Shown: piece after piece, positions 8,218 to 17,120 of the stretch | How the letters are laid out: each line of letters starts with the position of its first letter | Numbering within the stretch: the stretch's first letter is position 1 | Origin: Paradevosia sp036499825 | Lineage (GTDB): Bacteria; Pseudomonadota; Alphaproteobacteria; Rhizobiales; Devosiaceae | Assembly (NCBI GenBank): GCA_036499825.1 | Contig: DASYCZ010000035.1 | Coordinates: 87,986-151,985, forward strand | Reading direction: 5' to 3' | DNA length: 64,000 nucleotides | Notes under the pieces: model-generated | Database searches by the model: none | What the model was told of the DNA's origin: nothing | Seen by the model: the letters and a program-made list of their open reading frames with translations, nothing else | Position numbers and translations under genes: made by a program

Positions 8218-9248
8218 GCCGGGATGCGACGCAAACCGCGCCCGGCGCCTTGCCCCGGGGCAATATCCTCGAGGTCGACCGGCTGAGCATCGCCTATCGG
8301 ACAGGCAAGAGCCTGGTGCATGTGGTGCGCGAGGTCTCGCTTGCCGTGGGCCAAAGGGAATCGGTCGGCATCGTGGGCGAATCCGGTTCGGGTAAATCCA
8401 CACTGGCCCGCGCCCTATTGGGCCTCTTGCCCGAGCGCACCAGCCTCATCCAAGGGGGGCACCTCACGATCGCCGGCCGGGACGTAACGCATTATGGCCC
8501 CTCGCAATGGGAAAGCGTGCGCGGCAATCCGGTCGCCATGGTGTTCCAGGACCCCCTCAGCTATCTCAACCCCGTGGCGCGTGTCGCCGCGCAGATCGGC
8601 GAAAGCGTACGCCGCCACGACCCCCGGGTCGACCGGGCGCAGCGCGTCGCCGAACTGCTGGCGCTGGTGAAACTGCCGGCCGCCGCCGCCCGCGCCTACC
8701 CGCACGAGCTTTCGGGCGGCATGCGCCAGCGGGCGCTGCTCGCCGTCGCCCTGGGCTGCCGGCCGAAATTGCTGGTGGCGGACGAGCCCACCACGGCGCT
8801 CGACATCACCACCCAGGCCGAAATCCTCGACCTGCTCAAGAGCCTGCGCGACGAACTCGACATGGGGCTCCTGGTCATCAGCCACGATCTCAGCGTCATC
8901 TCTGCGGCATGCGAGCGGCTCTATGTGATGTATGCGGGGCGGATGGTGGAATGGGGCAATACCCCGGCGATCTTCGGCCAGCCCGCGCATCCCTATACCT
9001 CGGGCCTGCTACAGGCCGCGATGGCCGAAAAGGACGAGCGCGGCCGCTTCATCACCATTCCGGGCAATGTCTTCGATCTGCGCAGCACCGCCGCGGGCTG
9101 CCCCTTCCAGCCCCGCTGCCCGCACGCCATAGCGGCCTGCGCCGAGGCCATGCCGGCGCCCACCCCTTTCGGCGCGGGCGGCAATCATCAGGTGCGCTGC
9201 CTCGTCCCCAATGCCGTGCCGCCCGCAAAGGTTTCGAACCATGGCTGA
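8214..9248 (+). CDS. ABC transporter ATP-binding protein, DppD/OppD type
   Basis: A 344-residue ATPase: Walker A GESGSGKST, Q-loop VFQDPLSYLNP, signature LSGGMRQRALLA, Walker B LLVADEPTTALD and the switch histidine in ISHDL. The C-terminal oligopeptide-transporter extension with its cysteine cluster (GCPFQPRCPHAIAAC) is present, which is typical of DppD/OppD and may hold an Fe-S or structural site. The ATG at 8214 overlaps the stop of the upstream permease gene. It works as a heterodimer with the following ATPase. Confidence 0.94.
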   Translation: MSRDATQTAPGALPRGNILEVDRLSIAYRTGKSLVHVVREVSLAVGQRESVGIVGESGSGKSTLARALLGLLPERTSLIQGGHLTIAGRDVTHYGPSQWESVRGNPVAMVFQDPLSYLNPVARVAAQIGESVRRHDPRVDRAQRVAELLALVKLPAAAARAYPHELSGGMRQRALLAVALGCRPKLLVADEPTTALDITTQAEILDLLKSLRDELDMGLLVISHDLSVISAACERLYVMYAGRMVEWGNTPAIFGQPAHPYTSGLLQAAMAEKDERGRFITIPGNVFDLRSTAAGCPFQPRCPHAIAACAEAMPAPTPFGAGGNHQVRCLVPNAVPPAKVSNHG

Positions 9249-10059
9249 AGCCCGACGCCAGCCGATCCTCGAATTTCGGCATGTGAACAAGGCTTTTGGT
9301 GCCCCCGGCGCTGAGCCGGTGCATGTGGCCAAGGCCGTGGACCTCACCATCTTTGCGGGCGAAACCGTGGCGCTTATCGGCGAAAGCGGCTCGGGCAAGT
9401 CGTCGCTGGCCCGCATGGCGCTGGGCCTCCTCAAACCGGATACCGGCGAAGTCCGGCTCCTCGACCAACCCATCAACCGGCTGAGCGCGGCGGCCCTGCG
9501 CACCGTCCGCCTCAACGTGCAGCCGGTGTTCCAGGATTCGAGCGCCGCATTCAATCCGCGCCGGCCAGTGCTGCAGCTATTGGGCCAGGCCTTGCGCCAG
9601 CCCGGCATGACCAGCGCCCTCAAGCGGCAGATGGCCATTACGCTCCTCGAACAGGTGGGGCTGAAGCCGGGGGCCGACTACCTGCCCCGCTACGCCCATG
9701 AGCTGAGCGGCGGACAGCGGCAACGGCTCGCCATCGCCCGCGCCATCGCCATGGGGCCGGCGCTGATCATCGCCGACGAACCCCTGTCGGGCGCCGACGT
9801 CTCCATCCGTGGCCAGATCCTCAACCTGCTGATCGACCTGCGCGAGACGTGCCAGGTCGCTTACCTCTTCATCACTCACGACCTGCTGGTGGCGCGCAAT
9901 TTCGCGCACCGGGTCGCGGTGGTCTATCGCGGCGAGATCGTCGAGCAGGGCCTGGCCCATGATGTGCTGGATCGTCCCCAGCATGCCTACACCAGGCGCC
10001 TGGTGGCCTCCAATCTCGGCATCGATCCCATGGCCCAGCAATCCCAGGCCCGCGCCTGA
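9241..10059 (+). CDS. ABC transporter ATP-binding protein, DppF/OppF type
   Basis: A 272-residue ATPase with Walker A GESGSGKSS, Q-loop VFQDSSAAFNPR, signature LSGGQRQRLAIAR, and Walker B LIIADEPLSGADVS. In most DppF proteins the Walker B segment continues SALDVS; here it is SGADVS, a small deviation. It starts inside the end of the upstream ATPase gene (8-nt overlap). It lacks the long Cys-rich DppF tail and is slightly short. Confidence 0.93.
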   Translation: MAEARRQPILEFRHVNKAFGAPGAEPVHVAKAVDLTIFAGETVALIGESGSGKSSLARMALGLLKPDTGEVRLLDQPINRLSAAALRTVRLNVQPVFQDSSAAFNPRRPVLQLLGQALRQPGMTSALKRQMAITLLEQVGLKPGADYLPRYAHELSGGQRQRLAIARAIAMGPALIIADEPLSGADVSIRGQILNLLIDLRETCQVAYLFITHDLLVARNFAHRVAVVYRGEIVEQGLAHDVLDRPQHAYTRRLVASNLGIDPMAQQSQARA

Positions 10060-10130
10060 TCCTGCGGCGCGGCCATTCAACAAGGTGCGGCAAACACCAT
10101 TCGTCTGAAACGAAATCGAAGGAGGAACGA

Positions 10131-11720
10131 TTGAAGTTATCCAAGCCCAAACTGCTAAGGCCGCTGGCCTGCGCGGCCGTCCTGCTGGCGGCGCTCGCCA
10201 ATGGCGCCTTTGCGCAGACGGCGACGCCCGAACTCGGCGGCACCGCCATCGTGGCCATCGGCCAGGATCCCACCTCGGCCAACCCGGCCATCACCTCCAA
10301 CACCGCCGACCGCATCGTCGGCTGCATCATTTTCGAAGGGCTGGTCAATGTCGGCTCGACCGATCTGAGCATCCAGCCGGCGCTGGCCAAATCCTGGGCC
10401 ATCTCGCCCGACGGCAAGACCTATACGTTCAACCTGGTCGATGCCAAATGGCACGATGGCCAGCCCTTCACCTCCGATGACGTCAAGTATTCCCTGCTGC
10501 AGGTGAACACCAAATACTCGCCGGCCTTCACGGCGGCGGGCTCGCAGATCGCCAGCATCGATACGCCCAGTCCCACCCAGGTGGTGATCAACCTCAAGCA
10601 GTCCTATGGCCCGTTCCTGGCCTCGCTTCCCTGCGCGGTGGGCGGCGCCATCGTCCCCAAGCACATTTATGAGGGCAAGGAACCCGCCAGCGTCACCGAC
10701 CTCGTCGGCACCGGCCCGTTCAAGCTCGCCGAATGGCAGCATGGCGACTATATGCGCCTGGCCAGGAACCCCGACTATTACGTCGCGGGCCGCCCCTATC
10801 TCGACGAAGTCGTCGCCAAGGTGATCAACCAGGCGGCCTCGCGCCTCCAGGCGGTGCAGTCAGGCGATATCGATCTCATCCAGTATGTGCCGGGCGCCGA
10901 TCAGGTGGCGGTGCGCACCAACCCGGCGGTCAAGATCGAGAACAGCGACATCTCGCCCACCGCCCATTACCTGGTGTTCAATACCAGGAAGAAGCCTTTC
11001 GACGACAAGCGCGTGCGCCAGGCCCTGATGATGGCCATCGACCGCGACTATGTGCACAAGAACGTCTTTTTCGACATCGGCAAGGTCGGCAAGGCGCCCT
11101 TCGTCCAGGAAATCGCCTGGGCCGCCAACCCCGCCATCGATTACGCCACCCTCTATCCCTTCGATGTCGCCAAGGCCAATGCCCTGCTCGACGAAGCCGG
11201 CTACAAGCGCGATTCCGGCGGCAAGCGCTTTACCGTGCATTTCCCGGTCTACAGCACCTCCTGGCCCGAGCATCAGCAGACCGCGCTCGCCATCCAGGGC
11301 ATGTGGAAGGCCATCGGCGTGGATGTGACCGTCGATGCCTTCGAGGATGCGACATTCAACAAGAAGGTCTACCAGGACTTCGATTTCGACGTCGCCATGT
11401 CGCCTTTGTCGAGCTACGACGATCCCGATATCGGCATCGCCCGTGGCTATGTGACGCCATCGATCGGCAAGGTCTTCGGCAACGCCTCGGGCTATTCCAA
11501 CCCCAAGGTCGATGATCTGTTCGAGGCGGGCCGCCGCGGCAGCACCAACGAGCAGCGCGCCATACCCTATCAGCAGGTGCAGGCAATTTTGGCTGACGAC
11601 CTGCCCATCGCCACCATCGATGAGTTCCGCAACGCCGATGTCGCCAATACCCACCTGATGGGCCTGTGGGGCCATATCGAGGGCAATGGCGACTGGTCAC
11701 AGGCCTGGCTGGCCAAATAA
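10131..11720 (+). CDS. ABC transporter substrate-binding protein, family 5 (SBP_bac_5)
   Basis: A 529-residue periplasmic protein. It has a Sec signal peptide with an AFA-QT-type cleavage site near residue 25, then the family 5 pattern: SFAISPDGKTYTFNL-like strand (here WAISPDGKTYTFNL), WHDGQPFTSDDVKYS, GTGPFKLAEWQHGDYM, and DDKRVRQALMMAIDRDY. Start is TTG at 10131, supported by AAGGAGG 5-11 nt upstream. Family 5 proteins bind peptides, oligosaccharides or nickel; the substrate cannot be told here. It completes the transporter whose other four parts are directly upstream. Confidence 0.92.
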   Translation: MKLSKPKLLRPLACAAVLLAALANGAFAQTATPELGGTAIVAIGQDPTSANPAITSNTADRIVGCIIFEGLVNVGSTDLSIQPALAKSWAISPDGKTYTFNLVDAKWHDGQPFTSDDVKYSLLQVNTKYSPAFTAAGSQIASIDTPSPTQVVINLKQSYGPFLASLPCAVGGAIVPKHIYEGKEPASVTDLVGTGPFKLAEWQHGDYMRLARNPDYYVAGRPYLDEVVAKVINQAASRLQAVQSGDIDLIQYVPGADQVAVRTNPAVKIENSDISPTAHYLVFNTRKKPFDDKRVRQALMMAIDRDYVHKNVFFDIGKVGKAPFVQEIAWAANPAIDYATLYPFDVAKANALLDEAGYKRDSGGKRFTVHFPVYSTSWPEHQQTALAIQGMWKAIGVDVTVDAFEDATFNKKVYQDFDFDVAMSPLSSYDDPDIGIARGYVTPSIGKVFGNASGYSNPKVDDLFEAGRRGSTNEQRAIPYQQVQAILADDLPIATIDEFRNADVANTHLMGLWGHIEGNGDWSQAWLAK

Positions 11721-11806
11721 CTTCTGGCCCGCAGTCCTCTGCCCAGATCCGGGACGCTACCCCCATGGCGTCCCGGACCGATTGCAACGCACCACGGATA
11801 ATTGAG

Positions 11807-12745
11807 ATGTTTGACGGCCAGACCCCGGAATTTCGTGTCATCACCAGCAGCCTGAGGTTTCCCGAAGGCCCCATCGCCATGCCGGATGGATCGGTGATCC
11901 TGGTCGAGCTGAACGGCCAGTGCCTCAGCCGCGTATCGCCCGACGGCGCCATCACCAAGATCGCCGATATCCCCGGCGCCCCCAATGGCGCCGCCATCGG
12001 CCCCGATGGAAAATGCTATGTCTGCAACAATGGCGGCGTCCGCTGGCACCGGGATGAAAACGGCCTGCGCGGCGTCGGCCAGTCTTCCGATTACGTCACC
12101 GGCAGCATCGAGCGGGTCGATCTCGCCACCGGCCAGGTCGAGCGCCTCTATGAGGGCACGGCTGCGGGCAATCTGCGCAGCCCCAATGACATCGTCTTCG
12201 ACAGGGAAGGCGGCTTCTGGTTCACCGATCGCGGCAAGACCCGCCCGCGCGACATGGATTTCGGCGGCGTCTATTACGCCAAGGCCGACGGCTCCTTCAT
12301 CGCCGAGGTCATCCACCCGTTCGTATCGCCCAACGGCATCGGGCTATCCGCCGACGAGAACACGCTCTATGTCGCCGAGACCATGGGCGGCCGCATCTGG
12401 GCATTCGACATCACCGCGCCGGGCCAAGTCCGGAAAGACCCCTGGCCCACGCCCAATGGCGGGCGCTATCTCGGCTCCTCGACAGGCTATCGGCCCTTCG
12501 ATTCCCTCGCCCTCGACAGCAAGGGCAATATCTGCGCCGCAACGCTCGCCGATCCCGGCATCACCATCATCTCGGCCGACGGCAGGACCACCTCGTTCTT
12601 CCCCCTGCCCGACAAGATGACCACCAATATCTGCTTCGGCGGCCCGGACCTGCGCACCGCCTTCATCACTCTGTCGGCGACCGGCCGCCTCATCGCCATG
12701 GACTGGCCCTATCCCGGGCTGCCGCTAAACTTCCTGAACAAATAG
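11807..12745 (+). CDS. SMP-30/gluconolactonase/LRE family protein
   Basis: A 312-residue six-bladed beta-propeller hydrolase. The metal-site residues of the family are visible: Glu in RFPEGPIAM near the N-terminus, Asn in SPNDIVFD, Asn in SPNGIGLSAD, and Asp in FDSLALDSKGN. Such enzymes hydrolyse sugar lactones with a divalent metal. Its place at the end of the ABC operon suggests the imported compound is a sugar acid or yields a lactone. An in-frame ATG at 11765 would add 14 residues; neither start has a strong Shine-Dalgarno. Confidence 0.9.
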   Translation: MFDGQTPEFRVITSSLRFPEGPIAMPDGSVILVELNGQCLSRVSPDGAITKIADIPGAPNGAAIGPDGKCYVCNNGGVRWHRDENGLRGVGQSSDYVTGSIERVDLATGQVERLYEGTAAGNLRSPNDIVFDREGGFWFTDRGKTRPRDMDFGGVYYAKADGSFIAEVIHPFVSPNGIGLSADENTLYVAETMGGRIWAFDITAPGQVRKDPWPTPNGGRYLGSSTGYRPFDSLALDSKGNICAATLADPGITIISADGRTTSFFPLPDKMTTNICFGGPDLRTAFITLSATGRLIAMDWPYPGLPLNFLNK

Positions 12746-12770
12746 CCGCTAAGACTGTGGGAATTGCATG

Positions 12771-12795
12771 CTGCGAGCCGGGATGGCGCTCGCAG
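12771..12795 (+). terminator. Hairpin after the SMP-30 gene, possible terminator
   Basis: CTGCGAGC (12771-12778) pairs perfectly with GCTCGCAG (12788-12795) across a 9-nt loop, 26 nt after the stop codon. There is no T-run, so intrinsic termination is uncertain; it could instead protect the 3' end. Confidence 0.4.
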
Positions 12796-12915
12796 CCCTG
12801 AACACTACCCGCAAGAGCACGCGATTTCATCCTGACAACCCCAGATGCCGTTTGTATAGTTCAATCGATTGCGTGAGGGGTTTGGCCTCGAGCGTCAGTC
12901 CTTTGGGGGGAAATC

Positions 12916-13302
12916 ATGAAATCTTATCTCGACGCCATGCAGCGTTATTTCGACTTTTCTGGCCGTTCGAGCAGAACTCAATATTGGCTTTTTGCGCTGA
13001 TCGGCACGATTATCGCGCTTATCGCCGGCATCCTCGATGGGGCCTTGGGAACACGGGCAGCCGCGACCTCGGTGGGGATTCTCGGCGGACTGGTTGGGCT
13101 GGTGCACTTCATCCCAGCTCTGGCAGTCGGCGTCCGCCGCCTGCATGATATCAATCGTACCGGTTGGTGGTTGTTGATTGCGCTGGTCCCGCTCGTCGGG
13201 GCCATCGTCCTCCTCGTATTTTACTGCACGCCCTCGACACCGGGGCCCAATCGCTTTGGGCCGCAAGGCAACGCCTCTGATCGGCTGACGGCAGCAGCCT
13301 AA
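12916..13302 (+). CDS. DUF805 family membrane protein
   Basis: A 128-residue protein with the typical DUF805 start, YLDAMQRYFDFSGRSSRTQYW, followed by membrane segments at about 29-49 and 58-75, the conserved VRRLHDINRTGWW motif, and a last helix (IALVPLVGAIVLLVFY). Ends in a polar tail with PGPNRFGP, another family hallmark. The function of DUF805 proteins is not established. GGGGGGAAATC precedes the ATG. The next gene starts 4 nt later, so the two form a small operon. Confidence 0.9.
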   Translation: MKSYLDAMQRYFDFSGRSSRTQYWLFALIGTIIALIAGILDGALGTRAAATSVGILGGLVGLVHFIPALAVGVRRLHDINRTGWWLLIALVPLVGAIVLLVFYCTPSTPGPNRFGPQGNASDRLTAAA

Positions 13303-13306
13303 CAGG

Positions 13307-13639
13307 ATGGCCCTGATGATTAGGAAGCGCATGTTTGGCGGTGCAGGGCTCATGGCCCTCGTCGCCACCACACCCGTTCTGGCGCAGACGGCGCCCGTCG
13401 GTCCCCACGCTCCGGGGGTCTTCGGGATCGTCTTCTTCGTGTTGGCTCTCCTGCTCTATTTCCTGCCCACATGGACGGCGCTGTGGCGTCGCCATGACAA
13501 GAAATGGCTCGTCGTGCTGGCCAATCTGCTGCTGGGCTGGACCGTTATCGGCTGGGTCGCGGTTTTGGTCTGGTCGCTCGCCGGCGCGGCCCGCGGAACC
13601 AACGCCGCCGCAAACTCAACGCCGCCGCCGATCCAGTAA
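13307..13639 (+). CDS. Superinfection-immunity-like small membrane protein
   Basis: A 110-residue protein with an N-terminal signal-like helix ending at VLAQTA, then two membrane helices. The stretch LYFLPTWTALWRRHDKKW...LANLLLGWTVIGWVAVLVW follows the pattern of the superinfection immunity protein (T4 Imm-like) family found widely in bacterial chromosomes. In phage T4 Imm blocks DNA entry; chromosomal homologues mostly have no known role. It sits 4 nt behind the DUF805 gene. A second ATG at 13316 is an equally good start. Confidence 0.8.
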   Translation: MALMIRKRMFGGAGLMALVATTPVLAQTAPVGPHAPGVFGIVFFVLALLLYFLPTWTALWRRHDKKWLVVLANLLLGWTVIGWVAVLVWSLAGAARGTNAAANSTPPPIQ

Positions 13640-13710
13640 GACGGTGACTTCCGCGGTGCGGCCAGCTATCGCGGCGGAATGTCGAAAGGCCGCGGGTCTT
13701 CACGCCGGGC

Positions 13711-13829
13711 CCACCCCCTCCCTAGCCCTCCCCACAAGGGGGAGGGTGGCATCGAGGATGTGGCACGATCTCGCCTCAACCACTACCCGGCACCTCCCCC
13801 CTTTGTGGGGGAGGATGGGAGGGGGGTGA
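13711..13829. repeat. Inverted intergenic repeat pair
   Basis: Two GC-rich arms of about 35 nt, at 13713-13747 and 13793-13827, are imperfect inverted copies (CCTCCCTAGCCCTCCCC versus the complement of GGGGGAGGATGGGAGG). They lie between the two small membrane genes and the katG terminator. The same C-rich/G-rich style recurs in the repeats at 17430-17480 and 31920-31975. Confidence 0.7.
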
Positions 13830-13861
13830 GCCGCGTCCACGGAGCGACCCGGACCAGCCTC

Positions 13862-13905
13862 TCCAAAAACAAAATGGGCCGCCTGGGATTTCCGGGCGGC
13901 CCATT
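13862..13905 (-). terminator. Rho-independent terminator of katG
   Basis: An 11-bp perfect stem, AATGGGCCGCC (13873-13883) with GGCGGCCCATT (13895-13905). Read on the minus strand it is followed by TTTTGTTTTTGGAG, so it terminates transcripts coming out of katG, 15 nt downstream of its stop. Confidence 0.9.
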
Positions 13906-13919
13906 GCGATAACCCTTGC

Positions 13920-16115
13920 TCAGCGCAGGTCGAACCGGTCGGCGTTCATGACCTTGACCCAGGCGGCCACGAAGTCGCGGATGAAGCGGTTCGTGGAGTC
14001 GGATTGGCCGTAGACTTCGGCCAGGGCGCGCAACTGGGAGTGCGAGCCGAAGATCAGGTCGACGCGCGTGCCGGTCCATTTGAGGGCGCCGGTCTTGCGG
14101 TCACGGCCCTCATAGACGCCGTCCTCGCCCGCCTTGGGGGCCCACTGCGTGGCCATGTCGAGGAGGTTGCGGAAGAAGTCGTTGCTCAGCGTTCCGGGCT
14201 TGTCGGTGAACACCCCATGATCGTTGACGCCGACCTTGAGCACGCGCAGACCGCCCAGCAGCACAGTCATTTCGGGGCCTGTGAGGCGCAGCAATTGCGC
14301 CCGGTCGACCAGCGCCTCTTCGGCCTGCATGAACTGGCGGCCGCCAAGATAGTTGCGGAAGCCATCGGCACGCGGCTCCAGCGCGGCGAAGGAGGCGGCA
14401 TCGGTCTGGGCATCCGATGCATCCGTGCGGCCGGGGGTGAACGGCACGCTCACCTGCTGGCCGGCGGCCTTGGCGGCCTGCTCGATGCCGGCGCCACCCG
14501 CCAGGACGATCAGATCGGCCAGCGACACCTTCTTGCCGCCGCTCGCCGCGGCGTTAAAGTCCGCCTGCACTTTTTCAAGCGCCGCCAGCACCTTGGCGAG
14601 CTGGGCCGGCTGGTTGACGGCCCAATCCTTCTGCGGGGCGAGGCGGATACGGGCGCCATTGGCGCCGCCGCGCTTGTCGGAGCCGCGGAAGGTCGAGGCC
14701 GAAGCCCAGGCCGTGCCCACCAGTTCGGCGGTGGAAAGTCCGCTGGCGAGGATCTTCGCCTTGAGGTCGGCGACATCCTTGTCATCGACGAGCTTATGGT
14801 CGACCGCCGGGATCACGTCCTGCCAGATCAGGTCTTCGGCCGGAACATCCGGGCCGAGATAGCGCACCTTGGGGCCCATGTCGCGATGGGTGAGCTTGAA
14901 CCAGGCGCGGGCGAAGGCATCGGCGAACTGGTCGGGATGCTCGAGGAAGCGCCGCGAGATCTTCTCGTATTCGGGATCGAAACGCAGCGCCAGATCGGTG
15001 GTGAGCATGGTGGGCACATGCTTCCTGGCCGGATCGAACGCATCGGGGATCGAGGCTTCGGCGCCCTTGGCATGCCACTGCTTGGCACCGGCCGGGCTGG
15101 CCGAAAGCTCCCATTCGAAATTGAACAGGTTCTCGAAGAAGAAATTGCTCCAGCGCGTCGGCGTCTGCGTCCAGGTGACTTCGAGGCCCGACGTGATGGC
15201 ATGGGTGCCCGAGCCCGATTCGTGGCTCGACTTCCAGCCCAGGCCCTGGTCTTCGAGGTCGGCGCCTTCCGGGTCGGCGGCGACAAACGAGGGATCGCCC
15301 GCGCCATGCGCCTTGCCAAAGGTGTGGCCGCCGGCGATCAGCGCCACCGTTTCCTCATCGTTCATGGCCATGCGGCCGAAGGTTTCACGGATGTCGCGGG
15401 CCGATGCCACCGGGTCGGGGCTGCCATTGGGGCCTTCCGGATTGACATAGATGAGGCCCATCTGCACGGCGCCCAGCGGCTCGGCCAGCTCGCGTTCGCC
15501 GCTATAGCGCTCGTCGCCCAGCCAGGTGCCTTCCGGACCCCAGTAGAGTTCTTCGGGCTCCCACACATCGGCGCGACCGCCCGCGTAGCCGAAGGTTTTG
15601 AAGCCCATGGATTCAAGCGCCACATTGCCGGTGAGGATGAGCAGGTCCGCCCACGAAATGCGGTTGCCGTATTTCTGCTTCAGCGGCCACAACAGGCGCC
15701 GGGCCTTATCCAGATTGGCGTTGTCGGGCCAGCTGTTGAGCGGGGCGAAACGCTGCTGCCCCTGCCCGGCGCCGCCGCGGCCATCGGTGATGCGGTAGGT
15801 GCCGGCGCTGTGCCAGGCCATGCGGATGAACAAGCCGCCGTAATGGCCGAAGTCGGCGGGCCACCACTCCTGCGAATCCGTCATCAGCGCATTGAGGTCG
15901 GCCTTGAGCGCCTTGAGGTCGAGCTGTTTGAATTCCTCGGCATAATCGAAATCCGGACCCATCGGGTCGGACAGCGCCGAATTGCGATGCAGCATCTGCA
16001 GGTCGAGCTGCTTGGGCCACCAGTCGCGGTTGGAAGGGCCGGCGCGGCCATGATCGACCGGGCACTTGCCCGAAGGAGCATCACCATGCGGATTGGGGGC
16101 GTGCGGATCGGTCAT
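13920..16115 (-). CDS. katG: Catalase-peroxidase KatG
   Basis: A 731-residue bifunctional heme enzyme that destroys hydrogen peroxide. The N-terminal active domain has the distal triad R98, W101 and H102 in IRMAWHSAGTYR, the tyrosine of LIYVNPEGPNG and the methionine of RMAMNDEETVAL needed for the Met-Tyr-Trp adduct, and the proximal heme ligand in AGGHTFGKAHGA. The second half is the duplicated, heme-less domain (GTAWASASTFRGSDKRGG). Full length. AGGAG lies 8 nt before the ATG. It is divergent from oxyR and has its own promoter and OxyR-like operator. Confidence 0.98.
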   Translation of the reverse strand: MTDPHAPNPHGDAPSGKCPVDHGRAGPSNRDWWPKQLDLQMLHRNSALSDPMGPDFDYAEEFKQLDLKALKADLNALMTDSQEWWPADFGHYGGLFIRMAWHSAGTYRITDGRGGAGQGQQRFAPLNSWPDNANLDKARRLLWPLKQKYGNRISWADLLILTGNVALESMGFKTFGYAGGRADVWEPEELYWGPEGTWLGDERYSGERELAEPLGAVQMGLIYVNPEGPNGSPDPVASARDIRETFGRMAMNDEETVALIAGGHTFGKAHGAGDPSFVAADPEGADLEDQGLGWKSSHESGSGTHAITSGLEVTWTQTPTRWSNFFFENLFNFEWELSASPAGAKQWHAKGAEASIPDAFDPARKHVPTMLTTDLALRFDPEYEKISRRFLEHPDQFADAFARAWFKLTHRDMGPKVRYLGPDVPAEDLIWQDVIPAVDHKLVDDKDVADLKAKILASGLSTAELVGTAWASASTFRGSDKRGGANGARIRLAPQKDWAVNQPAQLAKVLAALEKVQADFNAAASGGKKVSLADLIVLAGGAGIEQAAKAAGQQVSVPFTPGRTDASDAQTDAASFAALEPRADGFRNYLGGRQFMQAEEALVDRAQLLRLTGPEMTVLLGGLRVLKVGVNDHGVFTDKPGTLSNDFFRNLLDMATQWAPKAGEDGVYEGRDRKTGALKWTGTRVDLIFGSHSQLRALAEVYGQSDSTNRFIRDFVAAWVKVMNADRFDLR

Positions 16116-16144
16116 CGGAAGGCTCCTATTGCTGCTTGGTGCCG

Positions 16145-16174
16145 CTTATAGGGGGGTGACGGCCATCGGGCCAA
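16145..16174 (-). promoter_or_regulatory. Candidate katG promoter
   Basis: On the minus strand, TTGGCC (complement of 16169-16174) and TATAAG (complement of 16145-16150) are 18 nt apart, 30 nt before the katG start codon. The weak -35 fits an activator-dependent promoter, and a palindrome sits immediately upstream of it. Confidence 0.65.
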
Positions 16175-16175
16175 T

Positions 16176-16212
16176 CGATAATTCTTCATTCACCGATAGG
16201 AAGAAATTATCG
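16176..16212. promoter_or_regulatory. Likely OxyR operator between katG and oxyR
   Basis: CGATAATTCTTC (16176-16187) and GAAGAAATTATCG (16200-16212) form a long inverted repeat rich in ATA/TAT half-sites, as OxyR sites are. It abuts the katG -35 box on the upstream side and reaches the first base of the oxyR GTG start codon. Assignment to OxyR is from position, symmetry and the neighbouring regulator gene. Confidence 0.7.
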
Positions 16213-17120
16213 TGCCGATTTCATTGAAGCAGATGCGTTATGCGGTGGCCGTGGCCCGGGCCGGCCATTTCGGGCGCGCCGCCAAGGCCTCGGCGGTGTC
16301 GCAGCCGGCGCTGTCGCAGCAGATCCTGGCGCTGGAGCAGATCTGCGGCACGCCGCTGTTCGACCGGCTCAAGCACGGGGTGCGGCTGACCCCGTTCGGG
16401 CGCAGTTTCGTGGACCTGGCTCAGGCCGCCATCGACAGCGCCGAAGCGCTCGATGCCTTTGCGCTCGGCCATGGCGGGCATCCCGGCCGGCCGCTGCAGT
16501 TCGGGCTGATCCCGACGGTGGCGCCCTATTTGCTGCCCGATATCTTTCCGGCGCTGACCAAAAACTTCGGTGACCTCAGCTTCACCATCAGCGAAAGCCG
16601 CACCGAGGCGCTGATCGCCGGCCTCGCCGATGGCAGCCTCGACATTGCGCTGATCGCCACCGAGCCGCCGGAAAGCGGGCCGCGGCTCGTCAGCCGCCCG
16701 CTCTTTCACGATGCCTTCGTCCTGGCCTCCAGCCTGGCGGAAGCGACGAGCGGGCCGGTGACGCTTGGCAACCTGGCGCCGGAGCGCATCCTGCTGCTCG
16801 ACGAGGGACACTGCTTTCGTGACCAGGCCATCGCCGCCTGCCGGCTGGATAACCACCCCGCCGCCCGCACGTTCGCCGCGACCTCGCTCACCACCATCGT
16901 CGAATTCGTCGCCAACGGCCAGGGCGTGACGCTCCTGCCCGAGATCGCGCTCCGCAAGGAAGCCACCGACCAGCGCATCGCCATCCACCCCATCGCGGCG
17001 CCGGGCGCCGGGCGCATGCTGTCGCTAGTCTGGCGCGAGGCGACCCCGTTCGGCACCACTTTCGAGCGCATCGCCGAGGTCATCCGCACGGTGCGGCCCA
17101 AGGCGGGTGTTATTTCCTGA
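16212..17120 (+). CDS. oxyR: Hydrogen peroxide-sensing LysR-type regulator OxyR
   Basis: A 302-residue LysR regulator. Residues 1-60 are the winged helix (MRYAVAVARAGHFGRAAKA, VSQPALSQQILALE). The regulatory domain holds C201 and C210 in LLLDEGHCFRDQAIAAC, the same 9-residue spacing as the redox pair C199/C208 of E. coli OxyR, so disulfide sensing of peroxide is expected. Start is GTG at 16212 with AGGAAG about 9 nt upstream; this ribosome site lies inside the operator. Divergent from katG, its expected target. Confidence 0.95.
   Translation: MPISLKQMRYAVAVARAGHFGRAAKASAVSQPALSQQILALEQICGTPLFDRLKHGVRLTPFGRSFVDLAQAAIDSAEALDAFALGHGGHPGRPLQFGLIPTVAPYLLPDIFPALTKNFGDLSFTISESRTEALIAGLADGSLDIALIATEPPESGPRLVSRPLFHDAFVLASSLAEATSGPVTLGNLAPERILLLDEGHCFRDQAIAACRLDNHPAARTFAATSLTTIVEFVANGQGVTLLPEIALRKEATDQRIAIHPIAAPGAGRMLSLVWREATPFGTTFERIAEVIRTVRPKAGVIS

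Noticed and set aside
14004..16151. Open frame of about 715 codons opposite katG
   Set aside because: Antisense shadow of katG; no motifs, no plausible ribosome site.
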